A DNA stretch of 53,973 bases from Verrucomicrobiales bacterium (GTDB lineage: Bacteria; Verrucomicrobiota; Verrucomicrobiia; Verrucomicrobiales; V1-33), in contig JAGNEJ010000026.1 in the NCBI GenBank assembly GCA_018003315.1, positions 1 to 53,973 of the forward strand. Direction: 5' to 3'. Of the stretch, positions 16,869 through 25,458 are shown in pieces. The translations under genes and the position numbers were made by a program. Within the stretch, counting starts at the first letter, position 1. Each line of letters opens with the position of its first letter. The notes beneath the pieces are model-generated. The model was not told the DNA's origin. It saw only the letters and a program-made list of their open reading frames with translations, and searched no databases.

Positions 16869-17768
16869 TCAGAGGGCGGGACGCACCGCAAGAGCTTCGG
16901 CGATTTCACGCCGCGCCTGCTCCAGTTCCGTTCCGGCGAGTGGCAGCCGCGGCGGACGGACCGCCGCGCTTCCCATGCCTACCGCTTCCTGGCACAGTTT
17001 GATGAGCTGGACAAACTTCGGCACGGTATCCATGCGCAGCAGCGGCAGAAACCATTGGTTCAGGGCAAATGCCTCCTGCCATCTGCCGCTCAGAGCCAGG
17101 TTGAACAGAGCGACGCTTTCCCTCGGGAACGCGTTGACTTGACCGGCGACCCAGCCCACCGCACCGGCCGCCACGCCCTCCACCAGCGCGTCGTCCACCC
17201 CCACGGTTATGGTCAGGCGGCTGCCCAGTTCCGCCTTGATGGCAGTGACGCGGCGGACGTCTGCACTGCTCTCTTTGACTGCGTGAAGATTGGCATGTTC
17301 AGACGCAAGCTCCGCGATTTGCCAGGGCACAAAATCCGTCCTGTAGGCAATGGGATTGTTATAAAGCATGCAGCTCAGCGGGGTTGAGGAAATGACTGCG
17401 GCGACATGCGCCTTCATTTCCCGCCAGTCGGTGCTGTAAACGTAAGGGGGCAGCACCATCAGTCCCGTGCCGCCTGCACCCTCTACCGCCCGGGCAAGCG
17501 CCACCGCCTCCTGGGTGGAAAGAGCCGCTGTTCCGGCCATGACCGGCACGCGGTGCCCCACTGCATCCGTCAGGGTTTTCACTACGGCCACTTTTTCCTC
17601 AAATGTCAGGGTGGCCGCTTCGCCCAGGGAGCCGCAGGCCACCAGCCCGGTGCAGCCGGCATCGATCAGCCAGTTCGCATGTTTGGCGAGAAAGGCGTGA
17701 TCCACGGATCCGCTGCTGGTGAACGGAGTGGTGATTGCGGGCATGACGCCCTTCCAGTCTGGTTTCAT
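16869..17768 (-). CDS. DapA-family lyase, probable hydroxyproline-pathway deaminase
   Basis: This 299-aa Schiff-base lyase of the dihydrodipicolinate synthase/N-acetylneuraminate lyase family shows GSLGEAATLTFEEK (46-59), Tyr136 (LYNNP) and the Schiff-base Lys165 (HAVKESS). The gene starts 28 bp after the stop of a proline-racemase-family epimerase on the same strand. This pairing is typical of trans-4-hydroxy-L-proline catabolism, where the DapA-like enzyme is 1-pyrroline-4-hydroxy-2-carboxylate deaminase acting towards alpha-ketoglutarate semialdehyde. Lysine-pathway DapA is less likely in this context. The D-hydroxyproline dehydrogenase expected between the two steps is not in the window. 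Confidence 0.85.
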   Translation of the reverse strand: MKPDWKGVMPAITTPFTSSGSVDHAFLAKHANWLIDAGCTGLVACGSLGEAATLTFEEKVAVVKTLTDAVGHRVPVMAGTAALSTQEAVALARAVEGAGGTGLMVLPPYVYSTDWREMKAHVAAVISSTPLSCMLYNNPIAYRTDFVPWQIAELASEHANLHAVKESSADVRRVTAIKAELGSRLTITVGVDDALVEGVAAGAVGWVAGQVNAFPRESVALFNLALSGRWQEAFALNQWFLPLLRMDTVPKFVQLIKLCQEAVGMGSAAVRPPRLPLAGTELEQARREIAEALAVRPAL

Positions 17769-17796
17769 GGGGATGGGTTGGGAGGTGAAAATCGTG

Positions 17797-18795
17797 TCAG
17801 GGTGAAATGCCGTTGCGGAACGGATCGGCCGGATCGAAGAGAATCCGGGCTTCTCCGTTCACGAAGGCGCGGCCAGTGATCGTAGGAATGATCATGCCGT
17901 TCTCAATGGATACTTTTCCCTCGAATTCCGTGTCCAAAATGCCGGCCTGCCGCCAGGCCGCGCCGGGCTGGAGCAGTCCCTTGCTGAAAAGACAGGCAAG
18001 TTTCGCGCTGGTGCCGGTGCCGCACGGGCTGCGGTCATAAACGCCGCCCGGACAGAGCACGAAATTTTTGCTGTGAGCCTCCGAACCGGGTGCCGCCGGG
18101 CCGAACAGTTCCACATGGTCAATTTCCCTCCCGTCGTCACCGCGGCATCCGGCTGCCCTGGCCGCTGCCAGCGCTTCCCTGGAAAACGCCATCAGCCGTG
18201 GGGCATTTGCCAGGGTGATTTCCAAGCCGTGGTTCTCTATGAGCAGAAACCAGTTTCCTCCCCAAGCGATGTCTGCATAAACCCGGTGGAACCCGGGCAC
18301 ATCCAGTTGCACTTCCCCCAGACGGTAACTTGGCACATTGCGCAGCCGGATTCGCCCATCTTCAAGCAGACGGGCGGTGACCACTCCCACCGGTGTTTCG
18401 ATGTTGACGTCTCCGGGCGTCAGGCGGCCCAGATGGCGCAGGGTTTCGATCACCCCCATCGTGCCATGTCCGCACATCTTGAGATAGCCGACGTTGTTGA
18501 AAAAAATGACCCCGCAGTGATTTTCGGAATACTGCGCGGGCAGTAGCAGAGCCCCGACCATGACGTCCGACCCCCTCGGCTCCAGAATGATGGAGCGGCG
18601 CAGCCAGTCGTGCTTCGTTTGCAGGAAGGCGAGCTTTTCCGCCAGGGTTTCCCCCTCCAAATCCGGTGCCCCACCCACAACCACCCGGGTTGGTTCTCCT
18701 GCGGTATGCGAATCGATCAGATGAAGATGCACTGTGGATGGTTGATGGTGAATCGCCCGGGACAGCGGCGGAGGCTGCGCGGTTTGCAGTGGCAT
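17797..18795 (-). CDS. Proline racemase family, probable 4-hydroxyproline 2-epimerase
   Basis: With the start at 18795 this is a 332-aa enzyme with both catalytic cysteines of the family: Cys108 in KMCGHGTMG and Cys258 in DRSPCGTGTSAK. The N-terminal LIDSHTAGEPTRVV is diagnostic for the family. The frame is open to an ATG at 18906, but those 37 extra residues are low complexity and exceed the usual length of about 310-335 aa, so the internal start was chosen; no start has a good ribosome-binding site. Having Cys at both catalytic positions indicates racemase/epimerase activity rather than dehydratase. It is upstream partner of the DapA-family gene and divergent from tRNA-Ser. Confidence 0.85.
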   Translation of the reverse strand: MPLQTAQPPPLSRAIHHQPSTVHLHLIDSHTAGEPTRVVVGGAPDLEGETLAEKLAFLQTKHDWLRRSIILEPRGSDVMVGALLLPAQYSENHCGVIFFNNVGYLKMCGHGTMGVIETLRHLGRLTPGDVNIETPVGVVTARLLEDGRIRLRNVPSYRLGEVQLDVPGFHRVYADIAWGGNWFLLIENHGLEITLANAPRLMAFSREALAAARAAGCRGDDGREIDHVELFGPAAPGSEAHSKNFVLCPGGVYDRSPCGTGTSAKLACLFSKGLLQPGAAWRQAGILDTEFEGKVSIENGMIIPTITGRAFVNGEARILFDPADPFRNGISP

Positions 18796-18948
18796 CGTGG
18801 CGACATTTGGCGGACTTGCAATGCCGTGCATGGAGGCCGGTTGCGCCGCGGTTTTTTCTTCTCCAGGAGCGTGTAAACTCCCAAAGTTTCCCAGTTGCAC
18901 CCGCATTCATCCCGGGTAATTTCCCGTTTCCGTTTCCCGACCCGATTT

Positions 18949-19036
18949 GGACAGATGGCAGAGTGGTCGAATGCGCACGCTTGGAAAGCGTGTGTGCGCT
19001 AATACCGCACCGAGGGTTCGAATCCCTCTCTGTCCG
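18949..19036 (+). tRNA. tRNA-Ser (anticodon GGA)
   Basis: The 88-base cloverleaf has acceptor strands GGACAGA (18949-18955) and TCTGTCC (19029-19035), a discriminator G, an anticodon arm CACGC-TTGGAAA-GCGTG giving GGA, the long variable arm expected of a class II serine tRNA, and a T-arm GAGGG-TTCGAAT-CCCTC. CCA is not encoded (CTC follows), so the 3' end must be added enzymatically. It is the only complete tRNA gene in the window. Confidence 0.97.
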
Positions 19037-19060
19037 CTCCCTGCAACCAAGGAGTTGCTT

Positions 19061-19750
19061 TTGCAGCAGGGATTGCGGAGGCGCAATTTTCGCATTTTCA
19101 GCCGTTTGAACCTGCCATCCTATCCATACATCATCACGCGGGATTCCTTCCCGATTCCTCCCGGCGAGTTCGATGCCTACATTTTCGACTGCGATGGCAC
19201 GCTGGTGGATTCCATGCCGCTGCACCTGACGGCGTGGCGGAAGGCCTTGGAACAAAACGGATTTCCACCCGACCAGTTCACGCTGGAAATGCACCATGGC
19301 TTTGCCGGTATGCCGGGACCGGCCATTGTGGAGCAGCTCAACGAGCGCTTTGGCACAAACCTGGACCCCGGGCGGACAGAGCAGGACAAGGTGGCGTGGT
19401 ATCTGGAACACCATGGGAGCGTGCTTCCGGTGGAACCCGTCGCGGCATTTGCCAGGGCCAATGCCGGGCGTGTCCGCATGGGAGTGGCCTCCGGAAGCGA
19501 TGCCCGGCTGGTGCATTCGTGCCTGCAGACACTGGACCTGCACCATTTGTTTCACCCTGCCATAGTGACCCCGGACATGGTGCGGCATGGAAAGCCCGAG
19601 CCTGACATGTTTTTGCTGTGTGCCGAGATGCTAGGTGCTGCTCCGGAGCGCTGTCTGGTTTTTGAGGACGGTCACCTGGGCATGCAGGCGGCGGCGGCAG
19701 CGGGCATGCAGGCGGTTTTTATTTCCCTGCCGGATGCCTGTGGAGCATAA
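19061..19750 (+). CDS. HAD-superfamily phosphatase, beta-phosphoglucomutase-like subfamily
   Basis: This cytoplasmic phosphotransferase has motif I FDCDGTLVD, a four-helix cap (MPLHLTAWRKALEQNG), motif II VASGSDARL, Lys motif HGKPEPDMF and motif III VFEDGHLGMQAAAAAG. The open frame runs back through the tRNA gene, so the true start must be after 19036. TTG at 19061 is preceded by AAGGAG at 19049-19054 and is preferred, but no ATG lies between the tRNA and motif I, so the N terminus is uncertain. It may share a transcript with tRNA-Ser. The substrate is probably a small sugar phosphate. Confidence 0.82.
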   Translation: MQQGLRRRNFRIFSRLNLPSYPYIITRDSFPIPPGEFDAYIFDCDGTLVDSMPLHLTAWRKALEQNGFPPDQFTLEMHHGFAGMPGPAIVEQLNERFGTNLDPGRTEQDKVAWYLEHHGSVLPVEPVAAFARANAGRVRMGVASGSDARLVHSCLQTLDLHHLFHPAIVTPDMVRHGKPEPDMFLLCAEMLGAAPERCLVFEDGHLGMQAAAAAGMQAVFISLPDACGA

Positions 19751-19768
19751 GTCGGCGGCGGCCTGACA

Positions 19769-22498
19769 TTACTGTTCTTCTTCTTCTTCTTCTTCGTCCT
19801 CCTGCTCGGCGCGGCCTGCGGCCCACTCTGGATAGGCTTCGGAGCGGCGCACGCTGCGCCACAGAATGCGGTTGAGGACATCCTCCGGGCAGGCGTCGAG
19901 CTTGTGCAGGGGGAGCGACATGGAGACGATCGCGTCCTGCCGGTTCACGGGATCGGTGATCTCTGCCAGTGGCGGGTTCATTTCATCCAGCGGATGCCGG
20001 TTTGGCACGGCCTGCCATGGGGTGAAGTCTGGCGTGTCCGTGAAGCAGTCGAACAGCGGCGTGGCAATGGCGTCGAGTTCATGCATGGGCTTGAGTCCGA
20101 GGATGAGTTCGATGGTGCGCAGAATGCTTGTCTGGTTGTACTGGGTGCGGATGACGCTTCCGCGTTTTGTCCAGGGACTGGCGACGTAGGCGGTGGTCCG
20201 ATAGGCGCTGACGTGATCCCAGCCGTTTTGCGGGTCGTCCTCGATGGCCAGGATGCAGGTGTCTTTCCAGAAGCGGCTGCGGCTGACGGCTTCGACGATT
20301 TTTCCGAAGGCCAGGTCATTGTCGGCAACCTGTGCCGCCGGAGTGGGGAAGCCGGGCAGCGTGGCGCTGGTGTGGTCGATGGGAAGACTCATGATCATCA
20401 GGTTGGGCATTTGTCCGGTGGCTTCCCATTCCTTCAATTCCTTCAGAAACGCGGCGGTCCTGACCTGGTCGGGAATTCCCTTTTCCCAAGCAGCGAAATG
20501 CTCACAATTGATGGACCGCAGCGTGGCCAGGGTGGCGGCCGAACCGGTCACGATTTCCCCGGCCCCGCTGAGATAATCCTGCCAAATGTCGCTCCACTGA
20601 GGACGCTCCTTGCGGGCCGGATCCGCCCAGTGGAGCCGGATGTCGCCGAATTCACCATAGATGCGCACCGAGCGACCTGCTTTCAGCGCCTGGTCCCAGA
20701 TAAACCCGGTGGGAGCCCATGCCAGGGAGTCGGCATTGGCGGGTTCTGATCCGTCCGGGTAACTGCGCGGCCAGCCGGAAAAGGACCGTTCCAGATAGTC
20801 GGTGGTGATGGCGCTGCAACTCCAGTTATGGCCGTCGGCGCTCAGGACGCCGGAGCAGTAGGTGTTGTCCAGCAGGACAAAATCGCGGCACAGTTTGTGC
20901 TGGTTCGGAGTGACCCGTTCACCGAAAATGCACAGTGACGGGTCCCCATTTCCCTCGGGCATGTCACCCAGCACCTGGTCATAGGTGCGGTTTTCCTTGA
21001 TGACATAGAGCACATGCTTGAAAACGCTCGGTTCCCCGTGCCGCTCCGGCACCGGCACGGGCTTTCTTCCGGAGCGCGGCCGCAGCAGGGCGGTGCGCAG
21101 GGCCGGACCGCGGGCATTGCGCAGCACCGTCTGCGTGTGGGATGCCAGGTCTTCCTTGGATGCCGGCAGGTCCATGATGGAAAGGGTTCCGAACTGGGCT
21201 CCGGAAATGAAGGCTCTGGGTTCGCCTTCTGGAATTCGCTTCCAGGAGCCCAGGCCTTTCATGTTCGCCACAGCCAGACGCCGACGTTTCTGGTCGAAGA
21301 CGATTCCCCCCGGGTACCACGCGGTGGGCAGCAACCCTTCCAACTCGCTTCTGCCCGGTTCGAAGTCCACGATGGTCACGGCATTCTGCGTTCCGTTGCA
21401 CACGTAAAGCTCCCTGCCGTCGGCACTGAATACCAGGGCCGTCGGGGATGCGCCAAACAGGTCGGCCGGAGTGCGTTTCGGCCAGATTTTTTCCACCACC
21501 GCATCCGTGGCCGTGGATACAACGGTGACAAAATCATCCGCGGCGCAGGCACAGGCGACGTGGCTGCCGGCGGGATGCACGGCGAGGGCCGAGGCGTGAC
21601 GACCGGTTGCGATTTCCTTCAGCAACCGACCGCTGGCGAGGTCGAAAATGGAAATTGAACCTTCCTTGGCGACGGTCGTTTCGGGATCGATGCGCACCTC
21701 CATGCCTCGGCCCGCCTGGGCGACAGCGTCGCCCGGTTGGGGACGGCGTCCGCCCCAGTTGCTCACGTAGAGTTTTCCTGCCGCCAGCGCCACATCATAC
21801 GGGGCAACTCCGGCGTCCAGCACTCGCAGGGTTTTGCCGGAAGCGGTGTCGATTTCCGCCACCCGGTTGGACAGGTTCAATGCAACATACAGTCTGGAAC
21901 CGTCCGGCGAAACCGTGAGGCCGCTGGGAATTTCTGCCTTGCGGCGCGGGGCCTCCGCCGGTGGCAGGGGAATGGTGAATGAGGGAGCCACCGTGCCGTC
22001 CTCCCGCACCGCGAATACTTTGATGCTGCCGTTGACGTTCGACAGATAGAGCCGCTCTCCGTTCGGAGAAAAAACCAGCCCGGTGAAGCTCAGTTTCGCA
22101 CTTTTGTCAGGCTGGAGGATGTTTTCGGAGGCGGACGCCGGCGCCGCCTGATCTTCCGCGGGCAGCGCCACTTCCTGGAGGATGCGGCCGGTGCCGGGGT
22201 CCACACACACCAGCCGTGCGGCGGTTCCTGCAGCCACTAACAGACGGCCGTTCGGACTCAGCGCCACGGCATTCGGACGCAGCCCGGGCAGTTCCACCTG
22301 GATGCCCAGCGGTGTCAGGACATGATTGTCCGGCGTGACATGGCGCGGGGCATCGCCCGGCTGAAATGGGCCGACGGGCTCCACGGAGACCCCGTAGTCC
22401 GGCGGTGGCGTGCTGCTCTTCCACAGGCCAAGCATGGCCAGAGCAGCCAGCCCCCAGGCTGCCAGCGACTGGGCGAACGACGTTTGATAGGATTTCAT
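19769..22498 (-). CDS. YncE-like beta-propeller fused to a phosphoesterase/alkaline-phosphatase-like domain
   Basis: This is a 909-aa exported protein. The ATG at 22498 is preferred because it gives a signal peptide (MKSYQTSF then ...AAWGLAALAMLGLW); the frame opens 13 codons earlier. Residues about 50-430 are YVTN propeller repeats (LSPNGRLLVAAG, FSPNGERLYLSN, VSPDGSRLYVALN). Residues about 490-830 are a phosphoesterase domain related to acid phosphatases and phospholipase C (HVLYVIKENRTYDQVLG, SADGHNWS, IMSLPIDHTSAT, IEDDPQNGWDHV). The protein ends in a poly-Glu tail. Such fusions are common in Acidobacteria and Verrucomicrobia and are uncharacterised. The gene is convergent with the HAD gene (18 bp apart) and divergent from the SGNH esterase. 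Confidence 0.85.
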   Translation of the reverse strand: MKSYQTSFAQSLAAWGLAALAMLGLWKSSTPPPDYGVSVEPVGPFQPGDAPRHVTPDNHVLTPLGIQVELPGLRPNAVALSPNGRLLVAAGTAARLVCVDPGTGRILQEVALPAEDQAAPASASENILQPDKSAKLSFTGLVFSPNGERLYLSNVNGSIKVFAVREDGTVAPSFTIPLPPAEAPRRKAEIPSGLTVSPDGSRLYVALNLSNRVAEIDTASGKTLRVLDAGVAPYDVALAAGKLYVSNWGGRRPQPGDAVAQAGRGMEVRIDPETTVAKEGSISIFDLASGRLLKEIATGRHASALAVHPAGSHVACACAADDFVTVVSTATDAVVEKIWPKRTPADLFGASPTALVFSADGRELYVCNGTQNAVTIVDFEPGRSELEGLLPTAWYPGGIVFDQKRRRLAVANMKGLGSWKRIPEGEPRAFISGAQFGTLSIMDLPASKEDLASHTQTVLRNARGPALRTALLRPRSGRKPVPVPERHGEPSVFKHVLYVIKENRTYDQVLGDMPEGNGDPSLCIFGERVTPNQHKLCRDFVLLDNTYCSGVLSADGHNWSCSAITTDYLERSFSGWPRSYPDGSEPANADSLAWAPTGFIWDQALKAGRSVRIYGEFGDIRLHWADPARKERPQWSDIWQDYLSGAGEIVTGSAATLATLRSINCEHFAAWEKGIPDQVRTAAFLKELKEWEATGQMPNLMIMSLPIDHTSATLPGFPTPAAQVADNDLAFGKIVEAVSRSRFWKDTCILAIEDDPQNGWDHVSAYRTTAYVASPWTKRGSVIRTQYNQTSILRTIELILGLKPMHELDAIATPLFDCFTDTPDFTPWQAVPNRHPLDEMNPPLAEITDPVNRQDAIVSMSLPLHKLDACPEDVLNRILWRSVRRSEAYPEWAAGRAEQEDEEEEEEEQ
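19775..19795. repeat. (TTC)7 trinucleotide tract
   Basis: Seven perfect TTC units lie at the very 3' end of the propeller/phosphoesterase gene and encode seven consecutive Glu residues before the final Gln and stop. As a 3-bp unit, copy changes would only lengthen or shorten the acidic tail and would not shift the frame. Confidence 0.9.
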
Positions 22499-22691
22499 GC
22501 AGGAGGCAGTCATGCATGCGCACTGGAATTCCGGCAAGCATCAGCCCCTCCCTTCAATCCGCGGGAACAGGAAGTTGCAATTTTTCATGGCGTGGACTTT
22601 TCTGGCACGAAATGCTACCTCTGGAGCCACCCTGGGCGGCAGGCCGCAATGCCCCGCGGGGGCACCGAACGGCCACCCCATTGATTTTTCC

Positions 22692-23954
22692 ATGCTTTCA
22701 TTCCGTGCCGTTGGTTTCCTTCTCTGGGCGCTCCCTGTCGCTGGCACGGCAAGCGGCGAGGAATGGAAGTTTGCTTTCACCCCTGCGGCGGCCCGGCCTG
22801 GATTCACCCTGGCAGGAGGAGACCTCCGATTTGAAGCGGGGCAGGGGTTTGGATTTGTGCAGAGGGAGGGTGCTCCCCCTGTCTTCGCCGTCGCGGTGCC
22901 GGAGGGCAACTACGACGTAACCGTGCGGCTGGGCCACCCGCAGGAGGCGACGGAAACCACCCTGCGTGCGGAAGCGCGGCGACTCATGCTGCACAGCGTG
23001 GCCACGCAGGCGGAGCAGGAAGTGACGCGGACCTTCACGGTGAACGTGAAGCGCCCGGACATTGCCGGTGGCGGCAGGGTGTCCGTGGACAACAGGGAAA
23101 AGGGCGCCCCGAACTGGGATGAGGTGCTGACCGTGGAAGTCCAGGGACGCGCTCCGGGACTGGTGTCCATGGAAATCAAGCCCGCACCGAATGCCCTGAC
23201 CATTTTTCTTGCCGGTGACTCCACCGTCAACGACCAGCCGCAAGGCCCGTATTTTGGCTGGGGCCAAATGTTGCCGCGTTTTTTTCAGCGTGGTGTGGCC
23301 GTGTCCAACCATGCCCAGTCAGGCCTGGCGCTCCATTCCTTCGAGCGCCAGCAGCGGCTCCGGAAAATCCTCACCATGATGAAGCCGGGTGACTATCTTT
23401 TCATCCAGTTCGGTCACAATGATCAAAAAGACAAGGCGGAGGGAGCCGGACCGTTTACAACCTACAAGAGCAATCTGAAACGTTTCATCGATGCCGTTCG
23501 GAAAAAGGGCGGCTTTCCGGTGCTGGTCACGCCCATGGAGCGTCGGCGCTGGACGCGCGGCACCCTCCAGACAACGCTCGACGCCTACGCCGAGGCCGTG
23601 CGGCAAACCGGTGCGGAGGAACAGGTTCCCCTCATTGACCTTCAGGCCATGAGCATTGCCCTCTACCGTGCCCTGGGGCCGGACGGGTCGAAGCGGGCGT
23701 TCGTCCATTATCCTGCCAATGCTTTGCCGGGCCACCCTGAAGCGATCAAGGATGACTCCCACCACAGCGCCTTCGGCGGTTACGAACTTGCCCGCTGCGT
23801 GGTCGAAGGAATCCGCCAGGCGATTCCTGCGCTCGCCGCCAAACTCGCTGCGGATGCTGGCGTATTCGATCCTGCCAGACCCGATGATCCCGCCACACTC
23901 AGCCTCCCGATGAGTGCGGTCCATGATCCGGTCGAAAAGCCGGCCGGAAATTGA
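22692..23954 (+). CDS. SGNH-fold carbohydrate esterase, rhamnogalacturonan-acetylesterase-like
   Basis: This is a 420-aa secreted esterase. The start at 22692 gives a signal peptide (MLSFRAVGFLLWALPVAGTASG); the frame is open to 22497 but would overlap the divergent gene. A beta-rich N-terminal domain (about 25-165) precedes the SGNH domain, in which block I is LAGDSTVND with the catalytic Ser, block III is FGHNDQKD, and the C-terminal Asp-x-x-His is in DDSHHSAFGGYELARC. This arrangement is typical of enzymes that deacetylate pectic rhamnogalacturonan. The natural substrate here is inferred from the family only. Confidence 0.87.
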   Translation: MLSFRAVGFLLWALPVAGTASGEEWKFAFTPAAARPGFTLAGGDLRFEAGQGFGFVQREGAPPVFAVAVPEGNYDVTVRLGHPQEATETTLRAEARRLMLHSVATQAEQEVTRTFTVNVKRPDIAGGGRVSVDNREKGAPNWDEVLTVEVQGRAPGLVSMEIKPAPNALTIFLAGDSTVNDQPQGPYFGWGQMLPRFFQRGVAVSNHAQSGLALHSFERQQRLRKILTMMKPGDYLFIQFGHNDQKDKAEGAGPFTTYKSNLKRFIDAVRKKGGFPVLVTPMERRRWTRGTLQTTLDAYAEAVRQTGAEEQVPLIDLQAMSIALYRALGPDGSKRAFVHYPANALPGHPEAIKDDSHHSAFGGYELARCVVEGIRQAIPALAAKLAADAGVFDPARPDDPATLSLPMSAVHDPVEKPAGN

Positions 23955-24149
23955 ACGGAAGCCAGGAAAACGCGATCCCCGACGGACGGAAAAATAAGAT
24001 TTCCCATTGCGGGATTTTTTTCGCAACCTCCCCGCATCCGCGTGGTTTCTCTCCTCCGCATGCCTGTCTGGTCCCAAATCCGATTTTTCTCCGAAGCCGT
24101 GCCATCGGCCCTGTCCGGATGTGAAGTGACGACGTCGGCCCGGATTTCC

Positions 24150-24716
24150 ATGTGGGAGGATCTCGTCAGGAATGTCAAAGGCGGAGACGAAGGTGCGGCC
24201 CGCGCCCTGGTCGAGCACCTTTACCCGCAGGTCATCCGCATCATCCGCGGGTGCATTCCCCAAAATCAGGATGAGCAGGATGTCGCCCAGGAAGTGTTTT
24301 TCAAAATGTTTGCCCGGCTGGAGCAGTTTCGCGGGGACCAGCCGTTTCCCCATTGGGTCTCGCGTATTGCCAGCAACACCTGTCTGGACCTGCTGCGTCG
24401 GCACAAGAGGCGTCCGGAAGTGCGCTTTGCCGACCTTTCCCAGGTGGAGGCCGACTTGCTGCAATCCTCGCTGCAGCAGGAAGAGCCCGCCGTTGCGGCC
24501 TCGGCAGAGGGTTCTGAACTGGTGGACAGGCTGCTGGCTACGCTGAAGCCCGCCGAGCAGACGGTGCTGCGGTTGCTGGACCTGGAGCAGAAATCCGTGC
24601 AGGAAATCTGTAACCTGACCGGCTGGGGGGCGTCGAAAATCAAAGTGACGGCGATGCGGGCCCGGCGTAAACTGGTGGCAACCCTGCGGCGTCTCGAAGC
24701 TGCATCCAACCGATGA
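24150..24716 (+). CDS. RNA polymerase sigma-70 family (ECF-like) sigma factor
   Basis: Region 2 is clear (DEQDVAQEVFFKMFARLEQFRG, then HWVSRIASNTCLDLLRRHKRR), and so is region 4, a helix-turn-helix with LKPAEQTVLRLLDLEQKSVQEICNLTG. With the start at ATG 24150 it is 188 aa, the usual ECF length; the frame is open to 24042, so the N terminus is uncertain. The stop overlaps the start of a small membrane protein (ATGA at 24713), and two further membrane-anchored proteins follow. This is the layout of an ECF sigma factor with its membrane regulator and extracytoplasmic sensors. Confidence 0.87.
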   Translation: MWEDLVRNVKGGDEGAARALVEHLYPQVIRIIRGCIPQNQDEQDVAQEVFFKMFARLEQFRGDQPFPHWVSRIASNTCLDLLRRHKRRPEVRFADLSQVEADLLQSSLQQEEPAVAASAEGSELVDRLLATLKPAEQTVLRLLDLEQKSVQEICNLTGWGASKIKVTAMRARRKLVATLRRLEAASNR

Positions 24717-25000
24717 ATTCCGAACCCCCGACCACATGGCAAAAACTCGGCGCTGCCCGGCGTCGGCAGGTGGAACAGGACCGCCTGTTGCGCGGGGACG
24801 CCGCTCCGTTTGGTTTTGCTTCACGGGTGGTCGCTCGATGGCAGGACCTGGTGCGTTCGGAACGGATGGCGCTGTGGCGGCGCTGGTCGCTTCGCGCTGT
24901 CGTCTGCTCCCTGGTGCTTCTCATTCTCACGGTGGTGTGGAATCGCAGGTCGGAAGCCGCGCCGGCAGCCTTGGAGGTGCCGCAACTTTCCCCTCCATGA
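24713..25000 (+). CDS. Small single-pass membrane protein, candidate anti-sigma factor
   Basis: This 95-aa protein has a charged cytoplasmic N-terminal part of about 55 residues, one membrane segment (about 58-77, RAVVCSLVLLILTVVW) and a short outer tail. It shows no recognisable zinc anti-sigma motif (no His-x3-Cys-x2-Cys). Its position, translationally coupled to the sigma gene by an ATGA overlap and to the next gene by another, makes an anti-sigma or sigma-tethering role the simplest guess. I recognise no family. Confidence 0.7.
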   Translation: MNSEPPTTWQKLGAARRRQVEQDRLLRGDAAPFGFASRVVARWQDLVRSERMALWRRWSLRAVVCSLVLLILTVVWNRRSEAAPAALEVPQLSPP

Positions 25001-25452
25001 GCCGGCTTAAAGACAGCCTGTTGCTGGGGGGAACCCTGTCCGGATTGTTTGCCGCGGGGGTGGGGGCGGGATATTTTGTGGCGAAGCATCCCGCGACTCC
25101 GACGGACCCCCAACCGGCTGCACCGCCGAAGATCGTTGCCAAGGACTGGTGGTCGAAATCGCTGGAGACGCTGAGCGGAAACCTGCACCTTTCCGACGCC
25201 CAGCGGCAACGGGTAGTCCCACTGCTCCAAGCCACGGCAGACCGGATTTTTTTGAATCGGGACCGGGCGCTGTTCCAGATGCATCTGCAGTTGCTCGACT
25301 TCCACGACGTGCTCCAGCGGGAACCTAACCTGCTCGATGAGGACCAGCAGCAGCAGTTGGCCAGGCTGCGGGAGGCGCTGCGCAGGCGGATCACCGGCCA
25401 GTTCAGCCACCTCACCGCTGACTCCGTTCCGGAGACGGCATCCTCTCCCTGA
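24997..25452 (+). CDS. Membrane-anchored periplasmic helical protein, Spy/CnrX-like
   Basis: This 151-aa protein has an N-terminal anchor (about residues 8-28) and a periplasmic, mostly helical domain with LHLSDAQRQRVVPLLQ and a Gln/Leu-rich stretch (LLDEDQQQQLARLREALRRR). The pattern of an L-S/T-x-x-Q-like motif plus amphipathic helices recalls the Spy/CpxP/CnrX/RsiX-sensor group of periplasmic stress and metal sensors; this resemblance was judged by eye. ATG 24997 overlaps the preceding stop. It probably senses envelope or metal conditions for the sigma factor two genes upstream. Confidence 0.7.
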   Translation: MSRLKDSLLLGGTLSGLFAAGVGAGYFVAKHPATPTDPQPAAPPKIVAKDWWSKSLETLSGNLHLSDAQRQRVVPLLQATADRIFLNRDRALFQMHLQLLDFHDVLQREPNLLDEDQQQQLARLREALRRRITGQFSHLTADSVPETASSP

Positions 25453-25458
25453 CATTGC

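Noticed and set aside
22600-22630. TGGCACG resembling a sigma-54 -24 element before the SGNH esterase
   Set aside because: The GC of the -12 element is two bases too close, so the spacing does not fit.
24002-24021. Hairpin followed by seven T between the SGNH esterase and the sigma factor gene
   Set aside because: The stem is only 4 bp (TCCC/GGGA) with a 5-base loop, too weak to call a terminator without folding data.
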